Source: Escarpia spicata (taxonomy: Eukaryota > Annelida > Polychaeta > Sabellida > Siboglinidae). Taken from it: a stretch of 64,000 nucleotides of DNA. The stretch covers positions 8,441,187-8,505,186 of the forward strand of contig OZ023210.1 in the NCBI GenBank assembly GCA_963995525.1, given 5' to 3'. The translations under genes and the position numbers were made by a program. Each line of letters starts with the position of its first letter. The first letter of the stretch is position 1. The notes under the pieces were generated by a model, which worked only from the letters and a program-made list of their open reading frames with translations, was not told the DNA's origin and ran no database searches. Shown here one piece after another: positions 25,134 to 37,146 of the stretch.

Positions 25134-26074
25134 TCAATTGTTCACGTCGTTGTCATCATTGTTTAGGCAGACACCTTCGCACTTGCACAATGCTGTGCAA
25201 CGTAGACCTGCCTTGCAGCATTTGCAATTCCCCTTGCACCCTTTGGTGCATCCGCAGTTTAGGAGCAGGGTACAAGCTTTATTTGCAGACTGAGCACGAC
25301 CACAGGAGAAGACGTTCGCCTGATTGAGAGCAGTGTCCCAGCCAGACCCTCGTATCATCTTGCCCATCATCATCTGGCACTTATCCTCGATATTTAAGGC
25401 TCCCAGCTGCATGATGAACCTAACCTCGCCCAGGATGTTGGGAAATTGCCACTGTAATTGTTTGTATCTGGCGTAGAGAGGCTGATCGGTGCCAAGGACA
25501 GGGGTCTGACCGGGGTTGATGAACTCAGTGTTTTCCTTCACTACCTCCATCGTATGCTTCATCATAGATGGAGAGGCGGCTTTATCAGGAAATAAGGGGA
25601 GGATACCGATTTCTGCCCGAGGCTTGATAGACGCATCATCCATGAGCTGCTAGTTGAAACCCGCCCATGTGACCACATCACCCTTCTTCAGCTGACCCTT
25701 TTCCAAGACTCCCGCAACATGCGATACCCACGCGTCATCTTTTACTTTAGCACCGGGAACTAGACTGTGTATTGGTCGAACCTTTCCTTTGACGCATCTA
25801 GACACGAAAAGGTCATCTTTGTTGATTTCGATAGGAGGAACAATCACATAGCTATCAGGCAACATGGGTGTTGACGTGTCGGAGGGATCAGGTGTGATTG
25901 CCGATCGACGAACGCCAAAGTTCTCTCTCAAAAGGTGATTAGTTGCAGTAATGCATGTCCCATGGAAATCGCCGTGTGACAAGTTACCTGCCTTGTTGCT
26001 GTCCAGGTTGTCTATGTCATGTAGATTCCTTGCTATCTCAGCTATAAATTGTGGGTATTTTTGATGTGCTTGCA
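25134..26074 (-). pseudogene. CXC-domain gene fragment with in-frame TAG, probable internal deletion
   Basis: One minus-strand frame runs from 26074 to 25134, interrupted only by TAG at 25652-25650, directly after KGDVVTWAGFN. After the stop it continues with ILPLFPDKAASPSMMKHTME, INPGQTPVLGTDQPLYARYK and GSGWDTAL, then a cysteine cluster CGCTKGCKGNCKCCKAGLRC (residues 130-149 counted from the downstream Met) continuing to CKCEGVC. The cluster has the spacing of a tesmin/TSO1-type CXC domain. The rest matches, as I recall it, a large uncharacterised family in invertebrate genomes. In that family a longer stretch separates the GRAxSA motif from the cysteine cluster. Here they are adjacent (near 25,280), which suggests an internal deletion. 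The 5' limit is a good minus-strand splice acceptor, TTTTTTTCAG, ending at 26075. Molecular function is unknown. Confidence 0.7.
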
Positions 26075-26119
26075 CTGAAAAAAATTGAGTTTTTCGCGAT
26101 AGAAGTTTGTCACTTGTGG

Positions 26120-26670
26120 ACCTTCAAAAATGGCGGCGCCTTGGACATCATAGTTGTCTACTAACGACCAAGTTTGCGTTTTTATTTCGTTGGATGGGAC
26201 ATTTCAGACACTGAACTAAAGGTAAGTTGACATTCTGTTCGAAATGCAACTGAATGAGCGATAAAATGGATGACTTGGGTGTTGTTTATATTTTGCTGTC
26301 CAAGTTTGGTCACTGTCAGTTGGGTTTTCGGCATGGAGACTGCTGTTTATATGTTGCTATATGAAAATTATGTCTTTTGTTATAATGAATTATTAGGATA
26401 CATATTCTGACACTCTCTCAATTGTTCTAATGGTTGACATTTGGTTGTTTCAGGTGTCAATATGCTAATGATCACAATCATGTCAACACTGACATTGACG
26501 TGACACAGAAGCCATATGTAGGATGACAGCAACCAAGATAAGACTTATAAAGCTGTTTCCTATCTATATTCATACAAAGTGAACTGATTTACATTGTCAT
26601 GTCTACGCAAAGCATGGCAAGTGTAAATACACAGTAGAATGCATTTGATGTCAATAAAATGAATGATATT
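26120..26670 (+). ncRNA. Candidate two-exon short transcription unit
   Basis: Exon 1 would end at 26221 with AAAG, followed by a consensus donor GTAAGT. The intron (26222-26453, 232 nt) has a branch-like TTCTAAT near 26,425 and an acceptor TTGGTTGTTTCAG. Exon 2 carries AATAAA at 26653-26658. Near the 5' end is AAAAATGGCGGCG, a YY1-type site often found at transcription starts. The ATG in it opens only a 7-codon frame. No long frame crosses the junction, so this may be a noncoding RNA, a 5' UTR of a longer gene, or a decayed gene. It points away from the CXC fragment on the other strand. Signals only; no expression evidence is available. Confidence 0.35.
26126..26138 (+). promoter_or_regulatory. 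YY1-like AAAAATGGCGGCG site
   Basis: It matches the AANATGGCGGC core known to mark many metazoan promoters just downstream of the start site. It is an isolated GC-rich motif in AT-rich DNA, located between the minus-strand CXC fragment and the plus-strand splice donor at 26,222. Confidence 0.35.
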
Positions 26671-29066
26671 CCAATCTATTGCTGTCCAGAATATGAATTT
26701 TCTATGTTTGTCACCTATAAATGACAACATATATTTAACCAATCGACACCATAGTCACACCATTTTAAAGATAATTCAATAAACATCAAAATAAACACAA
26801 CTTGCAATTATAGAAAATCAACAGTTTTGAAGATATAGCTTAATAACTGCAGGCACCCAGAAATGTTGAGATCTGTGGCAGCAGCCTGGGGAACAGGGAC
26901 ACATGCCAATTTAATTGGCTGGGGTCTAATGGGTTAATTATTATTTCATAGCAAATTATTCTATACAGTTTTGCCTATGATATAATATGTATTGTTTTAA
27001 TTACACTACTGTTGACATATTCTCTCTCACTGTGAATTACATTGGATGTGGCGCTAATTTATAATGACTTGGCTCAAGACTGGGTATGATCAGAGGTTCC
27101 TGCTAAGGGGTTCATGGTCCATGCTATAGCCATGCTCAACAAAAACCCTGGACACTTATTATATTATTAAGTAGTATAATATACAAGTGTACTGTCAAGT
27201 TGCAATTATCACCAAACCATAATAATGTGGCGTGTGTATCACGTATACGGAAAGGAGATCAATCAATGAAGTGAAAGTTGAGTAACAGACCAAGACATGC
27301 CTCACCACACTCAGTCCGTACAAATGTCAGCTTCAATTTAAGACCATAATCTGATAAAAATCGCTCAAAGCAGAAGATACCAGCACAAGGGGAAGGAAGA
27401 GATCGTTTGCCATACCACTGCGATGTCTCGAAGCTTCGAAAACAAGCGAGACAACTGGGTGCAGAAACAATAATAATGCACCAACTGTTTTCGGATAGTA
27501 AGGACGGGGAAGAAAGAATAAATGTCACTAAAGTGCGGCGTGGTTACACCACGACTGCTCAGGGTCCAAGTGTGCACAATGTGTTTGCGAAATGTGTGAT
27601 GATGACTAAATAATACAAGTGCATGTGCAGGGGCCCTGTTTTGGACGCAACTTTTTAGCGAGTGAAAAATCGGGTGGTGTTCTGAAACCCCCCATAGATA
27701 TAGTAATTTTAACAGAAATACAACAAATCTTGCTTAAGGGGTCTGTTTTACAGGCCGATCCCCTAATACTCACTTATATCAGTCTTTGTACAGAAAAGCT
27801 TTAAAATTATCTCACACCTACAGACTGCATAAAAAGGATTTTAAATGTCTCCAGGGTACAAAAATACCCTCTCATCAACACTCCCATTTTCCTGATAAAA
27901 TTACTATCCATCATTCTTAACAAATCTGCAGACTCCAGTTTGTGTGGCTTCTTTCTTCTGTTTCCTATTTCCTTGTGACATTTACTGAAACGTGCAGTTG
28001 TCCTAAACCAGGGGCTGATGCAAAGAACGACTGAAACACTGACACATCCAGGACACTGCAGACTCTGTGACTTTTCCGTAATGAGTTAATGTCACTATGT
28101 AGCAACCAGCACACTGACCCAGTTCAATTGTGTTCTGTGACAGGAAAACATGCTGCATATCTCACACACTCCATATCTCACAGTCACGGTGCATAGCTGA
28201 ATGATTCTTGGAAAGCATTACACGGCCAAATGATCAGATTAAGAGCCAGTGGCCAGAAAATGGCTCGCAACAGGTGCGTTGAAAGGTCACAGGGGCTTCT
28301 ATTCGGCACAATATGGTCTTGGAATGCAGGCGCACCACTGGCTGTGGGGAAATGTACAAGTTTGCTACAGCGTTTAATTATATATCCAGGGTAAATAAGT
28401 TTTCTCTCCTCCATCAATTGTGACAACATTGATAAAACAAAAATGTGTTTCCTGCAGGGTAAACCCTTGCAATCCTGCACCTGAAAAACTTGTTTAAAAC
28501 ACCCCACGGTCAAGTTAGGGTTTCACACTTTCCACAGTGGCTCGTTTACGGCAATAAAATACTTATCAAAAGAATTCCTCCACTGTTTTATATATCCGTC
28601 TGTGACCTGGTAATTCGATTTGCTCCCAGCGTGAGATAAGCTGACTTTCATTTTGATAACAAGACCTGACTTGCTAGTTTTCTTATCTGAAGGTGGTTGA
28701 CTTCAGGAATTGTTTCCATAGCCCCCCCCCCCATCAAACCACCACACATTCTGATAGATAGACCCCTCCACAGATGTGCGAATCAACTAAATTAGTTCTC
28801 ATGCCACAATAATCATTACCTTCCATACAGTGGTAAAAAGTAGGTGCAACAATATGTATGATAAGATTTAACTGTTAACAGGCCGAGGCATGTAAACAAA
28901 AATGCAAAGGACTTGGGAACTTTATGTCATAAACGATAAAGAAAATAAAAGATGTGAGGCGTAATGGTGGGCAAAAACATTTTATGGAATTTTATGTGAA
29001 ACGCCCAATGACTTCATATTTAAAGATTCAGGCACTATACAAATTCCTGTTATTATTCTTACTGCA

Positions 29067-29108
29067 CTTGTGCGTTGACGCTTGTGCGTTGACGCTTGTG
29101 CGTTGACG
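29067..29108 (+). repeat. Tandem repeat, 14-bp unit, 3 copies
   Basis: CTTGTGCGTTGACG is repeated at 29067, 29081 and 29095. Confidence 0.9.
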
Positions 29109-29264
29109 ACTTGTCTTTGCTATGTAGTCTGCTTACTCACGATCCTGTTGTGTATCATAAAACATTGGGTGGAGTGAGTAATAATCACAATAGGCACTTT
29201 AGGTCAAACACAGCTGGGCAGTCTCTGGACGGTTTATTGTCACAAAACAATCGCCATCAATCAT

Positions 29265-29359
29265 AATAAAGTTGCGGCCTGCAACCTTTCTACAAACTTA
29301 TCGGACCAAGTAACATTTGGTCATCAATACAATAAAGTTGCAGCCTGTAACCTTTACTA
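29265..29359 (+). repeat. Short direct duplication
   Basis: AATAAAGTTGCGGCCTGCAA followed by CCTTTCTAC at 29,265 recurs as AATAAAGTTGCAGCCTGTAA followed by CCTTTACTAC at about 29,331, a step of 66 bp. Confidence 0.8.
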
Positions 29360-32300
29360 CATCATGGTCCCTTGTTATACAGGGGTGCACCCCTGGTGCA
29401 GATATGGTCAGACTGCAGGGAAAGGCCTAGGGGAAAGGAATGGAATACGGCAGATGGGATAAACCTCGGGGAAGAGAGGGTAAAATTAAGGCAGTGGAGA
29501 AAGTCGGAAGAGGCTAACAACCTGTCCATGCACACAGTATCCTGACAAGGTGGCATTTATTTTTTGCATTGGGCGACCAATGTGAAGTTTACGGGAGCAG
29601 ACCTGGAGCCGGTTGTCCGTACATTCTTTCCTTGTGTTAAGTGCCTGTGTCAGCGGTGACAAGACAAGCAACTGTCAGCGCTGGTCAGTGCCAACTAAGG
29701 TCACTGCAACAAGTAGACCAAGAGGTCACAAGGTCACATAACTACCGTATTCAACCCAATAAAAGACACTGGTCTTAAAAGCGAAACATTTCCATATGCA
29801 CAGTTTTAAATAAGCAGATTCTACATAAATAATTTCATAACAGATCCCAGAATTTATTATTAAGGACCTAGGGAGGGGTTCAGGTATCATTTATGATGTA
29901 AGAGCCAACTTTGTAAATCCCAAGTTGACTGGATTAAATCAATTGACAGTTCTTGAATCTTGACAAAGATTCACTCAGGATGGAATATTTTATATTTGCA
30001 AACCCTTGACAGGAAGTGAGGCATTCAGAAGATGACGCTAAAGCACACAACCCTGCCTAGTGAATACTTGATGTTGAAAGGGCTGTTTTACAACAGAGGC
30101 AAAGGTAATGTTTATCTTAAGCAAATACTGGTCCTCACATCCGACTTGCCCACAATATTCAACTTCAAATGCTCAATAACTGTGTTTTCAAATAACTGTT
30201 GTTGATAGGGACATATTATACAAGGAGTGGCAGGTGTTCCTGCCCAGCGAGTTAATTTGAAAAAATGATACACATTTAATCAATTGTTTCAAACCCAAAA
30301 CATTTGATAAGTATCATACAAAACAACGCATCTGCGTACTTGTATGAAAGGTATTTATTCATTTTTGTTAGAATGCTAAACAAATCCTGACAGTTTACGG
30401 CTAATGAATCATTGCTGTATTAATCAACTCTCCCAATTACCAAAAGCAATTACTGGCTAGAAACTGCAGCATTTTGTGAAACGTTGTTTTAATGCAGACA
30501 AATCAAATTACATACAATGAACCATTCCAGGTATCCAGCACATCATAGCTGTTTTATAAGAATTCATTAGAAGTGATCAATAAAATAGGCATCCGTCACT
30601 CTGTCGACAGAATGCTTCAGCAACGAACCGAACCTGATCAATTATTAACTGCTCATTGTGTTCTCTACGGCACTAAACACCAGATCTACTATACTAACCC
30701 AACAGCGTGTTCTATGTTCACCTGAGTGCAAACTATCAATGGTGGAACAATTTCACAAAGTAGGAAAATTTTATGAAATTATATGCAAACCGTCATTACA
30801 TTATAACAAATGATGATGCTGAAATTTGTCAAATTACGATCCTATGACATCTAACTACCTTATTCCATAAAACATGATTAGGGTTGACTGGAATCTTAGT
30901 TAGTACATTTATGTATATCTTTATACATGTCACATGTCACAGGCGTTACTTCATATCTTTATAGCAGACTAGGCTAGCGAGAATTTCTTCCTGAAATGGA
31001 AGGTGGTTAGTGTGATACCATTTCAATGACATCTCATATCTAAGGCTGTAATCAAGTCAGAGATTTTTTTGCATTCGAGGAGAAGTTTCGGTGAAGTAAC
31101 ATCACACATTTGTTTTTAAGCTCACTGGTGTATACCTTGCTCAAACACCTGGATTTTCTGCATTATAATTTCCCTTGTGTTGTACTATCTGACAACTAAA
31201 ACAAACTCTCCTCATTCATTTTAATAACACAAAGTAACATTTCATGTCACAATTAGACAAGCGTTACTGGAGGCACCCCTTCTCTTCACATGTAGGAATA
31301 TTGAGAACCGTCAACAGTACTGCTTTCCAGTCGTCGGTTTACTAAACTGGAGTATTAAAGGAATTACAAATAGCTACTATTAAACAAATTCTGGACATTC
31401 CGGTTTTGTCTTGCATTTCCCTCCAATTGTCACCAGCAGTAAAGAAGAATCCTTTATATGCCGGGGGTAATGCTATAATCATCAGAGGCCTCTGGTGTGC
31501 GAGGATGGACAAGTTTAGCTCCTGTATTAAAAACTGGCTTTCTGTATATACATCGCAATTCTGTTTCTGATTCAACTTTTCCCCTGCATTTAAGACATGC
31601 AGTCTATTCTGCTCATGCAGTCTATTCTGCACATAATTGGTACATTTCCTGTCAGGAGATTGGTAGAATTTTTTTTAACCAAGACGACCATTTACAAACC
31701 CACAAAATAACCATAGAATGTTAAGTCTCTCCAGAAAACGCTGGTGAACCAAGCTTGTCTCAACCTTCTACATTCACCTAATAACGACCCATTCAAAACA
31801 AAATAGCCAAAAGCCTTAGCATTATAATGTCTACAGTCAATTACACAATTACGATTTTTTCATTTTAATGTAATCTACAACTTTCAAATTATGTTTACTT
31901 AGTCAAATTTTTTCTTCAGAAATGTAAATAAATATGACAACCAACTCAAGAGTTGCCATTTTATAGTGCTCTATGCTGCCACCTTGAGTCTACCCAATTA
32001 ATTACAATTAAGGTTTCCACGTCATGTGCTGCCATCCAGTGTGAGTTCTGCTTACTAGCACTGGCTGTACGAACCATACATTGCATATCACACCACACTT
32101 GAAAGTGAATGCACCGAGGTATTTTTTGTTTGCATATTTGTGGTAAAATGGTTCATTTTCTTACTCAAAGAGTGTGGGTTCTTACCGGTACATATGCAAG
32201 AGCAGCCTCTTTGATGTCAAAACAAGCATCAGACAATTTTATATACATCCGTGATCAAATTAGCATTTTTCTTGACTGCAGCTCATCAAAAACATACTGA

Positions 32301-32688
32301 CCTTTACCGAACAACTTTGCTCATAAAGTTAAGATACATACCTCACAATTCTTCACAGATCTTTCACAAATGATATATACATATTGTATGTATTTTGCAA
32401 GTAACATACACGTATGTGAGTTGGTATCATCATACCAGAAAATATAATGTACCTATTAAGACACCGGGACGTCCTTGCTGCCTAAGATCAACTATTTCCC
32501 ACAAAATATACTGACTGAAATTGGCGAAAAGCCCAATCCAGATGCAGTACATGGAATGATGGAAGCAAGTTCACTGGTGGTCAGAATTCTACTCCAACTG
32601 ACCAGTTTACTGGACATGCTGGGGTTAATTGCTCTGTCCACCTCAGTGCCAAGTGTCGAATACAATCAGGTCTAAATAACTTGGAATA

Positions 32689-32871
32689 CAGTGGAATCCC
32701 AATATTACGCTCACCACCGGGACTGGGCAAAAATTTACTGAATGGTCTAATGACCGTATTAGTGAGATTAATTTCCTGTAACTTTACAGAAATAATCCAA
32801 GATTATCCCAGGGTGACCTGAATTGTGAGGTGGCTGTATTAGTGAGGTGAGTGTAAGGCATGATTCCACTG
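32689..32871 (-). mobile_element. TA-flanked MITE, Tc1/mariner-like, 183 bp
   Basis: The ends are CAGTGGAATC (32689) and its exact inversion GATTCCACTG (ending 32871), with TA directly outside both. Reading inward, both ends also contain a TTACRCTCACC segment. The interior, read on the minus strand, shares TAATACAGCCACCTC, GTCACCCT and TAATACGGTCA in order with the element at 61,606-61,796, so they are one family. No coding capacity. A TA target and CAGT ends fit the Tc1/mariner-pogo group. Confidence 0.8.
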
Positions 32872-35800
32872 TAATGTAAATGGTTTTGTTCATTATACAT
32901 TGCATCTACAGACATGGAATATAGATTTGCATTTATTATTAAGGTTTCACGCCTGACTTAGATTCGCTTATCTTGTTTTATGCAATCATAAAATATCCCA
33001 CTAAATCAGAGGATTAACATGACAACCACACACAACACACACAACGTAAAACATCACGGGCATATAAACCAGCGCAAAAAACAACTATTCACAATCGGCA
33101 ATGTTTTCCGTGAAATATGCAGAACTTTACTAGAAGAAAATTAAATGAACATCTTGATCATTTCAGTTAGCGGAACCACAAAAGGTGACGTGTATCGCCT
33201 CTTTAGTTTCTGTATAAAATGAAGAGCTCATCCCACATGCTACTCTCCAGACTCCAGTGTACCATTCGGTGTCATGGCACACGGCAATCACGCTAATCTG
33301 CAGAATGCCAGTCGACCTCGTAAAAGGAGGTCAACAAAGTGCTTTGGCTACTGCACCGGAGAACGACTGCAGCCACTGCTCAAACCGCAGCCACGGGCCC
33401 AATTCTCGGCTCAGGGGAGATCAAAATACCCACTAGTACCCAGGGAAGTGATACACGTCTATAATTTGGATGCAAGAATATATTGCCATAACCTGGGTCT
33501 AAAAATATGACAACGTTCAATGGGGATATACGCAAGAAATGGTACAGAATAGGTAATGTATTAAACATACTTTTTTGCTCGTTTTTATTGTAAAATCATG
33601 TTATACGGTATAAAATATATTTAATACAAAGAATCACCTAATTTTTTAATGAAGCAAAAAAGTTTAGAATTCAAGTTCAACGTTTTAAAAAATATATATA
33701 AAAAGTAGTTCATTAAAACACACTCAATATGTTATAATAGATATACTGCATAACATGATTTTATGTAATAATAAACATAAAAGGTCCATTTAAATCTAGA
33801 CAATGATATACTGCAACCTTTCCCAGGCAGTTATGAACTTTGGGAGGAATATGGCTTGTAATTATATGAAATACGGCTTACATACTGCTTTATTACAAAT
33901 TTGCTACAAGTGTAAAAAATTTGATAAAATTTGTATTTTTTTATTTGTCACACAAGTATAAATTTGAACTTATAATAGTCAGAGAGCAAATACCTCTGGT
34001 GCTTGGCAGATATCTGACAGCTAGGTACTCATTTATGTTATGAATTAGTGAACTAGAGCAGTGGGGAATGAACAAAATTGTTCAAGCAAATTGTACAAAC
34101 TCTGAAATGGCGGCAAGAGAATTTAAACCAAGATTCTCTTGACTGGGTGTCTGAAGCATATACACATTAGCAATCAGCCTAATAATGTGCAACATATACA
34201 TGTATATACAGCTGTTAAGTTTTTAATATTCCAAAGAAAGAAATTAGCAATCTGGCATAGAGTTTGGGTAATTGTGTCAATTATCTCTCCAATGTTTTCT
34301 ACATATTGAACACATTTTTATATTATCCAACTTTTGACTTTTACACTTGCCTGTTTTGTGGAGGTGGTAGGTCAGCAGGAAGTTCAAGAGAACAGGGAAT
34401 TCTGGGATTAGGTTGCTTCAGCATTTCTATCTGGCTTCATCACTGTTATCCTGGCATGGACATCTGTGTGTAGACTCTGTAAGAAAGGTCAAACGATAGG
34501 TCATCGGCCACAGTCCTTTGATGGTATTAATTCATACATTGAAAATGTGAATGTTGTGTCTGTGAAATGTTGAAATCATAAATAAATATTAATATTGTAA
34601 ACATCCTTTAATGGCAGTTTTAAGGGCAAAGTTGTCATTTTAGCAACACGTCTGATGCGAATGCAGCAATTGGGACAAAGTTCAAATAAACGTTTTTAAA
34701 AATAAAGGTTCATCCAATGGGGTGATAAAATAAAAATATTATAACTGACTAATTAGGACACGTAATATATACTTACTGGACTGGTCTGTACTGAAGACAT
34801 CAGAAGTGATTTCCTTTACTTGATAGCAGAGACAGAGATCTGGAAGAGCAAATGAACACCACCGTAACATAACATAACTCACTGTCAATTTGCATGCTCC
34901 CTCAGTCCATGTGTGGGAAACTTTGAACAAACTTATACGTTGGCTTTCCTCTTCTTTCAGTTTGCCAAATGTCTGTTTGATTGCATGACTTTATTTGGAT
35001 ACATGCAAGTTTCACGGTTATTCCAGATAACTGGAAACAAACATAATTAAATTCTAGAGTTACTCAGGAAATTCTTTACAATCACCACAGCCCATGGGGT
35101 TTATTTATGGACGCACTACAGCATCATGTGGAAGATATGTTTGATGTATGGTAGGCTATCACTTATTAATTTCTAATTTCACCATCATCAAAGTGAGGTA
35201 GTAAAACCGAGATGCTTTGCACCAGAGTAAACAAGATAAGCTGGAAACACTACAGGCACCAAAACGCTGCGACCTAAAAAACCACAACAGGCCCCAAAAG
35301 TGACTATTTTTATAACAGAACTTGGATCTTTTCACCGGAAAAATGCCGTCCTCGGTTCAATCAGCACCATCTGGACAAATGGGTCCTGTGAAAGATCTCA
35401 CATGAAAGGTGCAGCCTGATATTGTTCCACGATGAGATAAAGTCATTGGAGATCGAATGTGTGTGACATAATATTACAACCGTAATAAGATTCTGGGACA
35501 GACCAGATGTCTGCCTGCAGAAACGAAATGCAAAAATGGGCTGCATGCTAAGCAGGAATGTGCAAGTTTGTCCCCAGGGCATTGTTAGATTGGAGATGAA
35601 GTAAGGCCAAAAAGTATAATTCAAAAAGGCCAACTGGTTGTGGCCACTAAACGATGTTCATTGTACAACACGTACATTGTTATGAACGCACGCACACATG
35701 CATACACACACGGAAGTGTGAGTTAGGATAAGGATAACGCCAAGCAAAATTAATTCCTGGTTTCTCCTCAGCGAACACCTTTAAAAATAGATGCAACACA

Positions 35801-36935
35801 CCTTTACTTTAATTTTGTTTAAATAGGATTATTCCTCTAAATAAATGGTCCGGTGCAATAACTGAATAGTAATATTTAAACTTTTTTAGTCAGTTTACCT
35901 TACGCAGAGCTCCCGTTAGCGTAATATTATGTGTATATACACATGATTTTTTGCATTTCACGCATTATTTTGGACACGATTGCGTGAACCTATGCATCGG
36001 CAGTGACATGTTTTTAACCTGCCCTGGTGCACGCAGTCGGGGTTCGCCGCGCCAGAAAACTGCATCGACAAAAATTATGATAGCGGGTGAAGTTTTGTGG
36101 ACACTGGTCTGGAAACTGATACGTTTTACTAGTGATCCAATGGGTAATACCAATCCCTGTGAGCGCGCTCTCTCCGTGAACTGGACGTACGCCGCGGGCC
36201 TTGTCCAGGGATTTTGTAAAAGTCAGTCAAAAATCGTCGTAGCAATCACAAAACGTCGCCGTAACACAAACACATCTTACGTTTTACAAGATAGTAAGTG
36301 TATTTTACACGTGATATGTATAATTGTATACATGTGTCGTAGTCGATACTGTTGACATGTTGTGAAGAGGTTTGGAAATTCCTTGAACGTTGTTATTTTC
36401 GTGCCAGGGTTATATATAATATAGGTGAGAATTACAGAAAGAAAACGATAACTGGGTTTGCTTTTTAAATTAAAAAACTTTATTATTTTAACTTTTCAAC
36501 AATGTGTGCACTTGCAAGTAATATTATGTATCATTATATGCGTGCATGCTTGCAGTCCAACTGGCGCCGCGGACTGCATCGGCGGTGAGCGTCTTCGATG
36601 TTGTCTGGGAATGCCACCTGCTTGTATTATCGCTCACAGCGGATGCAAACCGCGGCACAATTTTAACAAAGGCGCATAACAAATTTTAAGAGTATGTTTT
36701 TCTATGTGGAATGGTTGCATTGTAAACAAGAAACAAGATAAGAAATCGTTTAGCTGCATAAATAATGTGTTGGACACCCACACAACATGCATATTCACAG
36801 ATGCAAGGCAAGTTGTGTAGAAAGTTAAACGTATTGGACACTCATTAACAGAACATGGATATTTGCAGGGCAGCAGCTGGAACTTTTAAATAAATAATAT
36901 TAAAAATAAATTGGTTATCTTATTGAGAATCTTAA
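32872..36935. other. Noncoding segment
   Basis: No gene is recognised. A very AT-rich part lies at 33,560-33,980. A 134-codon frame at 35,951-36,355 (+) and a cysteine-containing frame ending at 36,679 sit in a locally more GC-rich patch but show no known domain. Confidence 0.4.
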
Positions 36936-37142
36936 GGCCAGACACCCCAGGTGAAATGATGATTTTTGAAAAAAATACTCAGAATGGTTTTCTGCCAGGC
37001 TATAATAACTTTTATGTTTGGTATCATTAATGAGTTTACTTGTGTGACAATTACATACCTTTAAATTCTATAATTTGGGTAGAATAAATTGGACTATTTG
37101 CATAAATTATAAAATAATCCTATCCACCTGCCGTGCCTGGCC
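36936..37142. mobile_element. TTAA-flanked MITE, piggyBac-like, 207 bp
   Basis: The left end is TTAA then GGCCAGACACCCCAGGTG (36936-36953). The right end is CACCTGCCGTGCCTGGCC (ending 37142) then TTAA. As inverted repeats the 18-bp ends match at about 14-15 positions. TTAA on both sides (36932-36935 and 37143-37146) is the hallmark of piggyBac-type integration. No transposase frame, so it is nonautonomous. A further GGCCTTAATTATATA copy follows at 37,160 and may be a small duplication of the right flank. Confidence 0.75.
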
Positions 37143-37146
37143 TTAA

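Larger units (their letters stand above)
26671..32688. other. Noncoding segment
   Basis: About 6 kb without a recognisable gene. It holds a 14-bp triple repeat at 29,067 and a duplicated AATAAAGTTGC block at 29,265. Open frames are at most about 109 codons and carry no motif. Confidence 0.4.

Noticed and set aside
35951..36679. Plus-strand frames of 134 and 73 codons in a slightly GC-rich patch, the second with several cysteines
   Set aside because: No known fold or signal peptide pattern, and cysteine spacing not typical of a known peptide family. Kept only as a note in the segment entry.
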